Shown here piece by piece: positions 33,977 through 44,458 of a stretch of DNA of 64,000 nt. Origin of the DNA: Panaeolus papilionaceus (lineage: Eukaryota > Basidiomycota > Agaricomycetes > Agaricales); NCBI GenBank assembly GCA_015501605.1, contig JADNRZ010000004.1, positions 62,001 to 126,000 on the forward strand. Direction: 5' to 3'. Position 1 is the first letter of the stretch; every line of letters begins with the position of its first letter. Below the pieces are notes generated by a model that searched no databases, was not told the origin of the DNA, and saw nothing but the letters and a program-made list of their open reading frames with translations. The translations under genes and the position numbers were made by a program.

Positions 33977-36900
33977 TTAAAACAAGCCGACGACGCGACC
34001 TGTTTCGCGATCGAGCCCGACCTCCCAGAACCCTGTGCTCATGGTTAGACGTGCCTGAGAAGGGGAAAATGAGAAAATAAATACCTGGACGAGTTCCAAG
34101 ACCAGGCATGGTTTGCATGTCGCCAAGAATGGGATAAAGGAACCCAGCACCAGCCGACAACCTCACAGCACGAATAGGAAGAGTGAATCCTTATGACACG
34201 AAAATTAGAAGTGAGTCAAACCAGAACTTCCGTAAAAACATACCGGTTGGAACATTCTTGAGTTTGGGGTCATGAGAGAATGAGTACTGGGTCTTTGCCA
34301 TGCAAACTGAAGCAATGTGTCAATATCGTCTACAGTCGTTATGAGTATTTGATCACTTACTAGGAAGGTTGCGGTATCCTTGTCTGGTATATGTGTCGAT
34401 TTGCTGACGAGCAAGTTCGCTCAACTCGATGCCGTCTGCTCCGTAGATCTCCCTGCCAATAATGGCAATCTTCTCCTCGATGGGTTGATCGAGGTCATAG
34501 AGGAACCTGAACTGCGATTCGCCCTCGCAAATAGCAATGACAGCCTCAGCTAGATCGCGGGCACCTTTGCCACCTTCGGCCCAATGGTTGCTGACAACGG
34601 CGCCATCAGCTCCGGCAGCAAGGGCTTCCTGGCGAATGAGATCGAGTTCGGCGGGTGTATCAGAGCTACAGAAAAGTCTGTTAGATACAACAGCCCAAAG
34701 AGAAGAGGCACCACTCACGCAAATTGATTAATTGCTACGATGACCTTGACGCCAAACTTCTTCGAGTTCTCAATGTGCTTGCACAAGTTCTTGCATCCCT
34801 CCTTGAGAGTGACCAAGTCCTCCTTGGTGTACGTATCGTGCAAAGGCTTTCCAGGGGTGACATCGGGTCCTCCTCCGTGCATCTTCAAAGCACGAGTGGT
34901 GGCGACAATGATGGTGGCGTTAGGATTCAAACCACTAACACGGCACTTGATGTTGCAGAACTTCTCCATACCCATATCGGCGCCAAAGCCACCTTCAGTC
35001 AGAACGTATCCGACACGATTAGCCGAATCGCCTTGCTCTGTTCCGGCCAGCTTCAACGCGACGCGGTCAGCGAGGATGGAAGAGTTTCCGTGAGCAATGT
35101 TGGCAAAGGGACCGGCGTGGACGAACACGGGAGTTCCTTGGAGCGTCTGCATAAGGTTAGGCTTAATGGCGTCCTTGAGAAGGACAGCGAGGGCTCCAGT
35201 AACACCAATGTCGTCAGCGGTGACAGGTTCGCCCTGTTTGCTGGTTGCCACGACCATAGCGCCCAATCGTTCTGTCATGTCGTGCAAATCGGTAGCCAAT
35301 GCAAGAATAGCCATACACTCGCTAGCCACGGCGATATCAAAGCCAGCAACGCGTTCATGGCCTTGTTCTGTTGCGTTTTGTCCAATGGTGATCTTGCGGA
35401 GGTAGCGGTCATTGGTGTCGAGAACACGATTCCAGGTGATGGTATCGATATTGATATCCAGTCGAGCGAATTTGGTGATTTCCTCTGGTGTCAACTCGTT
35501 GGGGTCTGTCTTGTCAATGCCAAGTTTCTTTAAGCGCTTAAACATGAGTGGCGCAAACTCGCGTTTGCCTTTTTTGGTAGGTACTAAGCGACTGTACAAG
35601 GCCTTTTAAAATAAATTAGTGTCACAGGCAATAATGTCAGGACAAAAGGGTACCTTGTCGCTCTGTGTAGCCTCGTGGAAGATACGAGCATCAAGAGCAG
35701 CAGCTAAATCATGCATTGGTAATAGTAAGGCTTGAAAAAGAATAAGTCGTACCAAGCAAGTTGTTGGCTGCAGTCACAGCGTGGATGTCGCCGGTAAGGT
35801 GAAGATTGAACTAGAGTCTATAAATACTTTGCATTGCGCAGTAAATCAGATTAGATGCACCTCGTCCATAGGAATAACTTGGCTGTAACCTCCTCCAGCA
35901 GCACCACCCTTGATACCAAAGGTGGGACCTTGACTTGGCTGGCGAACACAGGCAAAAGCTGGGCGGCCAAGTTCGGCGCCAAGGGCCTGAGCCAAACCAA
36001 TGGTGGTGGTTGACTTGCCTTCACCAAGGGGGGTGGGGGTAATTCTAGAACATAATCCAGTCAATTAAATCTCGAGCTAAACACAAAAGACGCACCCGGA
36101 GATAACAATGTATTTCCCGTCTTTCCTATGAGAGAGACGATCCAAAATACTAAGATTGACCTTGGCTTTATACTTGCCATAAAGCTCCAACTCGTTCGAT
36201 GATACACCGAGTTCCTTTGCGAGATCAGCGATCGGTTTAGGTGTTTGTGCCATGGCAATTTCGATATCGCTGGGGACATTCTCCAGAAGTGTCAAGGGCA
36301 AAGGCTTCACTTTACGATTTCGACTTTCTTCCCACTGACGGTTTGCGGCTTGAAAAGTGTTTTCCATGAGCATGGCGACAGTCATGGGACCAACGCCTCC
36401 AGGTACAGGGGTGATATGAGAGGCCGCCTGGGCTGCTGCTTCATATTCAACATCACCGACGAGCCTTTGACCAGTTTTCTTCGTTTCGTCTGATGAGAAG
36501 TGAGTTAATGTGCAGGAGATGAAGGAAATACCCAATTACCTGGTACATAATTGATACCGACGTCGATGACCACAGCTCCAGGTTTGACCCAAGCACCTTT
36601 GACAAATTCAGCCTTTCCAATTGCGGAGACAATGATGTCCGCGCTTTTAACCTAAAGACACGATAAAAATGGTTAGTAAGAAAAAGACAAAAATGCAATA
36701 GTGGGAGTTATCGCACGATGTTTTCGATATTCTTGGTACGACTGTGGCACTGCGTGACTGTGGCATCTGCGCTTCGCAGCATGGATGCAACAGGTGTGCC
36801 CACGATATCGCTACGACCAAGGACAACAGCATTTGTACCAGAAATTTCGACGCCTGTCTCCCTGAGGAGACGCATAACAGCGTTTGGAGTGCATGGCGCA

Positions 36901-37491
36901 AAGATAGGATCGGCAGCGCGGGAAGATAAATGACCAATGTTGTAGGCGTGGAATCTACATAGATTGAAGGTTAAATAAAATCTGGAGGTGCGATCGATGA
37001 AGCACACCCGTCGACATCCTTCTCTGGACTAATTGCCTCTGTTACGGCTCGCTCTCCAGCAGAGTCGATATGTTCGCCAAGGGGTAGTTGAACGAGAATT
37101 CCATTGACATTTTCTTCTGCGTTCAAATCTTGGACGATTCGGATGATTTCGTCCGAGGTGGATTGAGCAGGGACTTTGATGTGTTGAAACTTGATGCCGG
37201 CTTGTTCAGCGGCCTTGGCTTTCATGCGGATGTAAGTCGAAGAATCGGACCTATCTCCGACTTGAACGACAATGAGCTGAGGTTGAAAACGGGGGAATGT
37301 TGCTTGTTTATCTTGGATACGTTTCGCAACATCCTCGCGAATGGATCTGTAAAGTAATGGAAAGGATCAAAGCCGAAACAGTCAGGGGTATGATGACAGG
37401 AAAAATAAAAAGAAAGTTAAAAATTGAGTACGAACTTTGCCAGGGCAGTTCCATCGATGATTTTTGCGACTCGTGTAGGTTCAGAGGACAT
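33977..37491 (-). CDS. ADE3: Trifunctional C1-tetrahydrofolate synthase
   Basis: One chain carries 5,10-methylene-THF dehydrogenase, methenyl-THF cyclohydrolase and 10-formyl-THF synthetase, supplying one-carbon units for purines and methionine. It starts [20 protein letters not shown] at ATG 37491, with no obvious mitochondrial presequence, so it is probably the cytosolic enzyme. The N-terminal domain has [16 protein letters not shown] (catalytic Lys), [43 protein letters not shown] and [17 protein letters not shown]. The synthetase domain has [20 protein letters not shown] (P-loop), [60 protein letters not shown] and [20 protein letters not shown]. The C-terminus is GRVVGLF, stop 33977-33979. 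About ten short introns, all domains intact. Confidence 0.97.
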
Positions 37492-37968
37492 TGTCCGTAG
37501 ATGGTATAAAGATAAGATGGGCCAACGGCGGCGAAGCACATTTGCTTGTCGCAGCATATCGGCTAATTTTGTATAAAAACGGATCCGGAGCGCCGTGCAA
37601 AACTGTTAAATCCCGAGACCTGGCAGAAATGGATAATAAAAAAATTGAAAAAAAATGAAAAAAGGGGAATTTCGTGTTGAGATGAAATTTATAATTACTG
37701 ATTAAACAATACTTTTATGCATGTGTATAACAATAATATAATGAAGGAGTGTGAGATGAGGGAATGAGTTCAAGAGCAAGAGAGTGACTTAAGACTTTGT
37801 TGCTAAATGGCCAAGAGAATAATTATTTACATATCAGGTAATAAATTCTCATGGTATTTGTTAAAAAATCCAAAATATTTTTCAGCCCAAACAGTTCACG
37901 CGCTAAGGTTACGTTCAACGTCGAGTCCTATTTGCTTTACATTCACCTCTCTTCCTCTGTTAAAAAAA
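37492..37968. other. Divergent intergenic region (ADE3 / MGE1)
   Basis: About 480 bases with very AT-rich tracts (37640-37740). A frame is open in phase with MGE1 from an upstream ATG at 37807, but its predicted residues look like translated leader. It should hold both promoters. Confidence 0.45.
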
Positions 37969-38743
37969 ATGTCATTCGCCACCACTTTCAGAGCTTGCAC
38001 AGCTGCTTTGTCTTCAAGAAACCTTGCAAGGCCTTCTGTTGCTCGTAGTACGCTACGTCTTTCCACTCTCGGTGTGCGGTACTATTCGGAGGAAAAGGGG
38101 AAAGCTCCTTCAGAGTCAGAGCAGTCAAAACCAGCAGATGAACAGTCGTCTGCTACCTCTGAACTCGAGACAAAGCTCAAAGCAAAGGAGAGTGAAGTTG
38201 TCGACCTCACCGTGCGTCGTTATAATTCAGCTTCTATGTCCTTCACGTCATTGATTTATAACTTCAAATTTCTACAAACAGAGTCGTCTACGCTACCTTC
38301 AAGCTGACTTCCTTAACCTCCAGAGAAATTCTGCCAGGGAAAAGGAGCAGACTCGTGATTTTGCCATTACCAAGTTCGCAAAGGATCTACTAGAGACCGT
38401 TGATGTTCTCTCTCTCGCCCTCAAATCCGTTCCCGAAGGAGCCCTTAAACCTTCACCCGGAACCTCACCCACCGGCAAGGACCACCAGATACACTTGAAG
38501 GAGCTTCATGAGGGTGTCGAAATCACACAGCGACAACTTCTACAGACTCTTTTCAAGTACCATGTCACTCCTTATGATCCAACCGGGGACGCATTCGACC
38601 CCAACCACCATGAAGCCATCTACCAGGCTCCCGTGCCAGGGAAGGAACCCGGAACAGTCATCGATTGCCAGAAGGTTGGTTACAAAATCAAGGACCGGGT
38701 ACTAAGAGCGGCTCAAGTCGGAGTAGCCCAGGATGCCTCATAG
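37969..38743 (+). CDS. MGE1: Mitochondrial GrpE nucleotide exchange factor (Mge1)
   Basis: Mge1 releases ADP from mitochondrial Hsp70 during protein import and folding in the matrix. I chose ATG 37969 (MSFATTFRACTAALSSRNLA) because it opens a good presequence rich in Ser, Arg and Ala ending near RYYSEE. An acidic linker and a coiled-coil helix (ELETKLKAKESEVVDLT) follow. One intron leads to the GrpE core: RLRYLQADFLNLQRNSAREK, QTRDFAITKFAKDLLETVDV, ELHEGVEITQRQLLQTLFKY, FDPNHHEAIYQAPVPG, and the C-terminal VGYKIKDRVLRAAQVGVAQ. The stop is at 38741-38743. An in-frame ATG at 37807 could add 54 residues, but the sequence there is AT-rich and leader-like. Confidence 0.94.
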
Positions 38744-39042
38744 TTTGCCCGCAATTTATCTTCCTTGGAGCCTCTAGACTACTTGGCTTTCCCACCAACT
38801 CTCGAGCAGCATTTCAGAGTCCACCTGAATGTTGCGCGTTGCACTACCGTCACGACCCCCAACAAAATTATATACCTCATCATTTTAATTCCTCTACATA
38901 TTCTTACAATCCCAACTCTTTACCCATGCACTTTATTTTTAAAATTGTGTGATTAGATACGGAAGCCATTATTTACTTATAATACTAATTCCCGCTTCAT
39001 ACCCCACAACTACCTCCATCGTTTGGCGTAGCCAGATATTAT

Positions 39043-40534
39043 CTATCGAATTTCCACCTGGAATTGGTCCTTGAGCCGGGAGATGACTTGCTCCTGGATG
39101 TGGTTGATCTCTTCATTGGACAATGACCTTTTATTTTTGCATTAGATAGCTTGTTGAAATCCAACATTTAGAGGGTTCGGGGATGCTTACCTGTCCATTG
39201 AACGATAATTAATGCGGTAGCATAGACTCAGCTTTTTGGTTTTAGGGTGAATAAAGTGGTCAATCTGTTATATATGCGAAGCGTTAGGAGGATACATGAG
39301 AAAAAATGAAATAAAAGCCCACCTGTTTAACATCTTCGACCAAATCTCCTGCAGTGTCGCGGACAAGATCACAAAAGTCGTTTTCGTGCAGTGGGTTGTG
39401 TTCGGGAACCCAGAAGCTCACGTCCTTGAAACATGAGGGGTATTTAGAGTACGGCTTGAACGCATTAATCTTGCCCTCGTCGAACTGTGACAGGAATCGC
39501 TCATCCGTTGACCAAAAAAGGCGGATATCGGGGATGGAAAAGAGCACCATGGCAATACGCTCAAGTCCAAGTCCGAATGCCCATCCAATTTTATTGGGTA
39601 CCACTGTATGACGAGGCTCTAGATAACCAAAGAAAGAAAAATATGAAGACTTACAGGACGTGTCTAGTGTTGCCTGCCTCACAACACCACTTCCGAGAAT
39701 TTCCAACCATTTTCCTTGGTAGAAAACCTCGACCTCAAAGCTTGGGCTCGTGAAAGGGAAATAGGCCTCAATCCAACGAACCCTCAACGGATTCTGCTTA
39801 GTCACACCAGCCACACCCCCAAATACCCGCAGCATAAGGTGGTTCAACGAAAGCTTCAAGTTTTTCGCTACGAGCTCGGAGAAGACGGGGTCATGTTCCG
39901 GCTGAACGGGGTTCGTAGGGGCGATGTGTGGAACGTCTTCAATCACTATGTTGGCCTCGGAAAGTACGCTCGAAAGACGCGCATTGTCGTCTTCTACTTC
40001 TTGCATACCAGCCTTGGTCGCGTCGAATATCCGTGCACCCTCCACCTGATGGAACACGGGATAATGGGAAGCGTCAATCTCGTCCCTCCTGTACACGTCC
40101 GCTGTAAGCAGCCACTTGGTCTCTCCCTTGCTAAACATTTCCACCTCGTGCGCAGAGGTGTGTGTCCTCAGCATCATATTGCGGTTGATATAGTAGCTGT
40201 CTGTGACTGCCCTTCCGGGGTGGTCCGCTGGGAACGAGAGTTCATCGAAGTTTTTGTACGGTGTGACGAGGGGAGAGAATGAATTGGCATGCGTAAAATC
40301 TGGGTATGCAGATTCTATGAGGCCTCGAAGTGTGCTCAGTGGATGCGAGGGTTTCAAGTGTAATTGAAGAGGGATTTTCGAAATGATTGCCGGTGTTAGG
40401 TTTGTATAGTCGTCAGTTGGGTACGATTGACCGACAACCTCGATAGTCCCAGGCTTTGTAGAAAGCCATGCTCGCCTGCATGATTGAAAGGTTGACGCGT
40501 TAAAACGACGTCTACAGTTGTTGAAAGCCAACAT
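39043..40534 (-). CDS. MSF1: Mitochondrial phenylalanyl-tRNA synthetase
   Basis: This single-chain class II enzyme charges mitochondrial tRNA-Phe. The first true ATG is at 40534 (MLAFNNCRRRFNASTFQSCR), giving a basic presequence; the open frame six codons further has no ATG. Core motifs: NLTPAIISKIPLQLHLKPSH, HPLSTLRGLIESAY, DSYYINRNMMLRTHTSAHEV, WLLTADVYRRDEIDASHYPV, FHQVEGARIF, YFPFTSPSFEVEVFYQGKWL and LEILGSGVVRQ. Motif 3 is GWAFGLGLERIAMVLFSIPD. The C-terminal anticodon-binding (FDX-ACB) domain has DVSFWVPEHN, DLVRDTAGDLVEDVKQ and LCYRINYRSMDRSLSNEEIN. The stop is at 39043-39045. It converges with MGE1 across about 300 bases that hold only 3' UTRs. Confidence 0.95.
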
Positions 40535-40897
40535 AACAGTGGGGGGAGTCAAAGTGAAAGCCGAAAATATTTCTCGAATTGACAGGTTATTGCTTATATA
40601 ACAGCTAGTTTCGTTCAGTCAAAGTCCCTGATGGATTTATTTTCACAGAACTACTCTACGTAACTACTTGGTACACTACATGGCTACGGGATAATCGTGC
40701 GGGGGCGTTAGGTTCGTAGAATAAAATAACTCCATCAAAATGTTAGAGTCAACAAAAAAAGCAGATAAAAGTGAGGTAGCGCAGGAAGAAAAGAGAGTCC
40801 AAACATAATAGAACAAAGGGGAATAAGCATCACAAACTCGTTACAAGAAAAACCAAAACATAAAATAATGAAAGAGCTATGTCCAATTTTTCAACGG
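40535..40897. other. Intergenic, between two minus-strand genes
   Basis: About 360 AT-rich bases. They hold the MSF1 promoter and the 3' UTR of the membrane-protein gene. No gene seen. Confidence 0.45.
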
Positions 40898-42247
40898 TTA
40901 CCAATTGCCAAACCACCGAGTGGGAAGACGTTTCTGACGGACCATAGTCCTTGGCCTGTGGTCATCACCTTCGTCAGTAATGTACTCGATGGCAGTTGTA
41001 CGAGGGGCGCCTGTGTTAGTAGACGGGCTGGCTGCTTCGGGTGTTGGATTGGGAGCCAAGCGAGTATTAGCCGGAGGAGGTACGGTAACAGTTTGAGTTT
41101 GAACAACGGTCTTGGTTTGAGTTTCATATGACACTTCAGGAATCATGGGAGGAAGTTCATTATAGAGCTAGATAAAAGTAATAAAAAACCAAGTCAGCAT
41201 TTATGCAAAACCTTTAAGAAATGAAGGAGAGGGGAAGTGAAACTGGAGCACTCAATATTGCCGGACACCGTCACGTGGTGAGGTATCGATCGATTATTTC
41301 GATCGCGACAGAACAACCATTAATTATGATCGAAACGCGTCGCGCGGCTAAGCGCTCCAGAATACGGGGAAGGACGAGGGGGACGAGATTCAAGCACCGT
41401 GGTCCCCCTAGCCCGGACGAAGGAGGATGGAATGGGGGCAGTAGGGAGCATTACGGACTGGGTGTCTCCTTCGTCTCAAAGCTCGGAGCGGCGAGGCGGA
41501 GTGGGCGGCGGTACCTTGGGTTTGCGTGCATGCTTGGCTTCGTAGATATACTCGTCTTCAACACCAGCTGGGTCGGCATTTCCGAGAGAACTAATAAATA
41601 TGGGATTAAGATGATCGAACATCAACACGTGGCGACGTAAAAACTTACACAAGCTGTTCCATGATCCAATTTTCGCGACGAGCGGCATCATGTTCGCGAC
41701 GGTTGACGGCTTCCTCACGTCGGCTGATATCACGTTCACGTTCAGCGATCTTGAGCTCGCGGTCAAGAATTTCTTCGGCGCGAGGACCAGCCCAACCAGG
41801 TGCAGCGAGAGAATCATCTTTCACAATCTCCTTGATAATAGTCTGGGCAGGAAGGATTTCTGTGATTGTTGTAGGCGAAGGGCATGTAGGGCAAATGACG
41901 GGAGCGGAAGGGGCAGGAACGACACCACCGGGAGCACCAGCAAGAAGCTCAGCTTCACGACGAGCGACCTCGGCTTCACGAACTGCGACTGCGCTCTCAC
42001 GAGCGATGAGGGCCTGCGTCCTCTTAGGGGTAAGATACGACATAACACCTCCTGGTGTAGTGGAAGAGTCTGTTGAAGTGCTACCGGAAGGAAGAGAAAG
42101 CATAACAGCCAAGACTGCTAGTACAAGGGACAAAACAAGTAGAAGAGTTGTCGATGAAATAGTACGATGATGATGATGTGATGAAGAACGTTCACGGTCG
42201 CTGCGGTGACGACGCTCTTCATGATGGGATGATGAAGGTTGAGCCAT
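40898..42247 (-). CDS. Unrecognised single-pass membrane protein with coiled coil
   Basis: No family recognised. It starts MAQPSSSHHEERRHRSDRER at ATG 42247, a His/Arg/Ser-rich cytosolic head, then one hydrophobic segment (TTLLLVLSLVLAVLAVMLSL, residues about 33-52). A strongly charged coiled coil follows in two parts: LIARESAVAVREAEVARREA and ILDRELKIAERERDISRREE. Between them is a Pro-rich linker with a CPTC pair. The exon ends NWIMEQLV; the next contains GVEDEYIYEAKHARKPK. A 347-base intron (41168-41514) leads to LYNELPPMIPEVSYE, a Thr/Pro-rich stretch and the C-terminus RWFGNW, stop 40898-40900. Regular R-E repeats suggest an oligomeric rod. It shares a divergent promoter with three CACGTG boxes with the Nur1-like gene. 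Confidence 0.78.
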
Positions 42248-42565
42248 TGAATTCCTTCGTGCTGTTCAAAACGAGAGAGAGAAAAAATTTAGTTGAATGT
42301 TTTTTGGGGCAAAGGGTAAATTTTCTTGGTTGAAGACCATACTGACCACTAATAGAAGAGCTAGGCGACACGGAAGTAATAGTACGAGGAGGGATTAGGA
42401 TCGACGTGGTTGAAGAGTGGTTTGCAGAAAGATTAGAAGTAATAAAAGGTAACGCTGGATTGTGTGTGTGGAAGAGAGAGAAAAGTAAAAAAAGGAGGGA
42501 TGGAGAGTGAGAAAGGGCTTAAGCGACCTTTAAATTCATTTCCATATCCATTGTTCAACCAACAA

Positions 42566-42612
42566 CACGTGTTCATCCATACAACACGTGTTCATCATTG
42601 TACTAACACGTG
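42566..42612. promoter_or_regulatory. Three CACGTG boxes in a divergent promoter
   Basis: CACGTG occurs at 42566-42571, 42585-42590 and 42607-42612, 19 and 22 bases apart. The first two lie in near-identical contexts (ACAACACGTGTTCATC). All sit between the membrane-protein start (42247, -) and the Nur1-like start (42672, +), closest to the latter. CACGTG is the core site of bHLH factors such as Cbf1 and Pho4; which factor binds here is unknown. Confidence 0.6.
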
Positions 42613-42671
42613 ACGTTATTGTTTTATTAGCACCCTCCATTTCAATTTGTCTTCTCTTTGGTCAAATAATA

Positions 42672-43986
42672 ATGGCTCTGCGTCGTTTTGCTCAGGAGAA
42701 CTATGCGTCAGGTTCACCTAAAGCTCCAGATCAAAACAGTCCTTCAATAAGCTCAAGACGTAAACCAAGATTGTCTTACGGAATCCATCGTTCTCCAGCA
42801 GACACCCCTTCAATATCTTCCTCAATTCCATTTGACTGGGATGCTGCACGCTCAAGAGCTCCACCTCCTTATGCAACGCCTCTCAAGCAGAAATCGCGTC
42901 AGAGTATTGCTGTAGGTACACCAGCAGCTCCTCAGAGAAAAGCAGTTGTTCGTAAAAAGAGTTTCTTCCAAAAGCAAGTAATCTACATTGTGTTGCGTCT
43001 CTTCAGTTACTAACGTCCATTCTAGAATAAAGGATATCCCTTCAACCATCGCATTCCATGTTGCCATATTCCCTGATAATCTGCCTTTACCATCTCCCAA
43101 AACCTCCGCACGTGGATTGGCTGCAGGTTTACATGTTCTCAATATTTTTATGCACGCCAGCTATGAAGCAGAGTACAATTGGAATGACGCCTCTGACAGA
43201 TCGAGTTCTTGGTTCAACTGGGTATGCCTTTTCCCCCTTGCTTTCTACAACTACACCTCTTTGATACTTTACTCAGACGACGCCCGTTGCATTGTTGCTC
43301 ATCGTGTTTTCCATATACAACGTATACAAAGTCTACTCTCGCCGGAAGATATACAAATTTCATAGACGGACCGAACCCTTGGCTTCACCCCATGCCAAGT
43401 TTGTTGTTACAGACGTAGATCTCGAACCCCTCCCTCAGCCTAGTGCCGCCCGACGCGCTTTATCCACTGCTGCCTACGCGTTTTCTGCCTCGTGGCGATT
43501 TTTACTTGGCTTTAACCCGCCTGCCCGTCCCTCTCCTCCGCGGATCAAGACATCTCGCGTACAGGAGCTCGAAATGTGGGACCCTAATGAGTTCGACCTC
43601 GAATTGTTCACTTGGTACTCTCCCGTCCATGCCCTAATCTGGTTTTTCATGGGCTCAACAAGCTGGCTACTCGCAATTGTCGTTATGCTCCTTATGAGCG
43701 CTCAAGTGAGTCTTTTCCTGGTATACAAAAGCTTGTACCTAACCAGCGTCTTTCTACTGCCAAGTTAAACGGCCTTGTCCGTATGTATACACTATTGCTC
43801 AAGGATCGCCTCATTCTCTCCGCCGAGTCGATGAAAGAATACAACGATATCGTAAGTGCCCCGATACCAACAGGTCGACATTGTCTCATCTACCCTTAGT
43901 TTGTTAACCCCCGGTTGAACCCAATACGCCATGACGTCGCAGTCATGACCCATCAGTCTGAAGTTGTGAATGTTTGGGAGGATTAA
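42672..43986 (+). CDS. Nur1/Mug154-like nuclear envelope protein (DUF2418)
   Basis: In yeast, Nur1 is an inner nuclear membrane protein that tethers rDNA and telomeres; S. pombe Mug154 belongs to the same family. ATG 42672 begins a disordered Ser/Pro-rich head (MALRRFAQENYASG, KPRLSYGIHRSPADTPS). The conserved part follows an intron: DIPSTIAFHVAIFPDNLPLP, YEAEYNWNDASDRSSSWFNW, and a first membrane segment TTPVALLLIVFSIYNVYKVY. Then come RVQELEMWDPNEFDLELFTW and a second hydrophobic stretch ALIWFFMGSTSWLLAIVVML. The last two exons give RMYTLLLKDRLILSAESMKE, YNDIFVNPRLNPIRHDVAVM and MTHQSEVVNVWED, a family signature. TAA 43984-43986. The acceptor at 43035 (AATAAAG) is the one that keeps the frame. 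Confidence 0.8.
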
Positions 43987-44200
43987 AATCTTTTCTTGTT
44001 GTTCACACCCAGAATCACATTTACATTACTTGTCATATTTACCTACAATCATCGCAATAGGAATTCATGTCGCTTACTTGAGTTGTTTCTGTTGTCCAGA
44101 CATGGAAGCTTACCGATTCCTAAATTGTATCTTTCATAACGTCATAACCCGGTTTTCAAAGTTATTTGTCGCAAACTTCCATACCCCAAAAAGCAAAAAA
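43987..44200. other. Intergenic
   Basis: About 210 bases between the Nur1-like stop and the tRNA; on the tRNA strand this is its downstream flank. AAAAAGCAAAAAA next to 44190 is T-rich on the minus strand, a suitable RNA polymerase III terminator. Confidence 0.4.
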
Positions 44201-44286
44201 TGCCCATATCGAGAATCGAACTCGAGACCCTTGCATGGTCAGATATCCTCATAAGTACAATGCTCTACCGACTGAGCTATACGGGC
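44201..44286 (-). tRNA. tRNA-Ile(UAU) with a 13-nt intron
   Basis: Read on the minus strand, the acceptor stem GCCCGTA pairs with TATGGGC; D arm GCTC-AGTCGGTA-GAGC; anticodon stem TTGTA with TGCAA; variable loop GGGTC; T arm TCGAG-TTCGATT-CTCGA; discriminator A (complement of 44201). Between the anticodon stem strands lie 20 bases, so a 7-base loop plus a 13-base intron at the usual position 37/38. Loop bases 32-36 read C-T-T-A-T, so the anticodon is TAT, isoleucine. Yeast tRNA-Ile(UAU) also has an intron. Position 37 reads G where t6A is normally found in this tRNA. An A/B-box promoter is internal and the strand downstream is T-rich. Confidence 0.9.
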
Positions 44287-44458
44287 TACGGGTGGTTGAT
44301 TTACGATTGCCATAACATAGGCAGGCGCTTCTAGAGCCTGTTTTTGGCCATTATTTTATACCAATGCAGACAACACACCGTCTAAAAAGTGTTTCGATCT
44401 TATACTATTATAGTGTAAGATAAAGCTGGGCATATATTGTCCGTCTACACTTTCATAT

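Noticed and set aside
34724..35533. Long plus-strand frame inside the C1-THF synthase gene
   Set aside because: It is the antisense shadow of a strongly conserved coding exon; its composition follows the codon pattern of the opposite strand.
37807..37968. 54-residue N-terminal extension of Mge1 from an upstream in-frame ATG
   Set aside because: The sequence is AT-rich leader; the ATG at 37969 begins a canonical presequence.
41661..42170. Plus-strand frame opposite the unknown membrane protein
   Set aside because: It is an antisense shadow created by the Arg/Glu-rich coiled coil.
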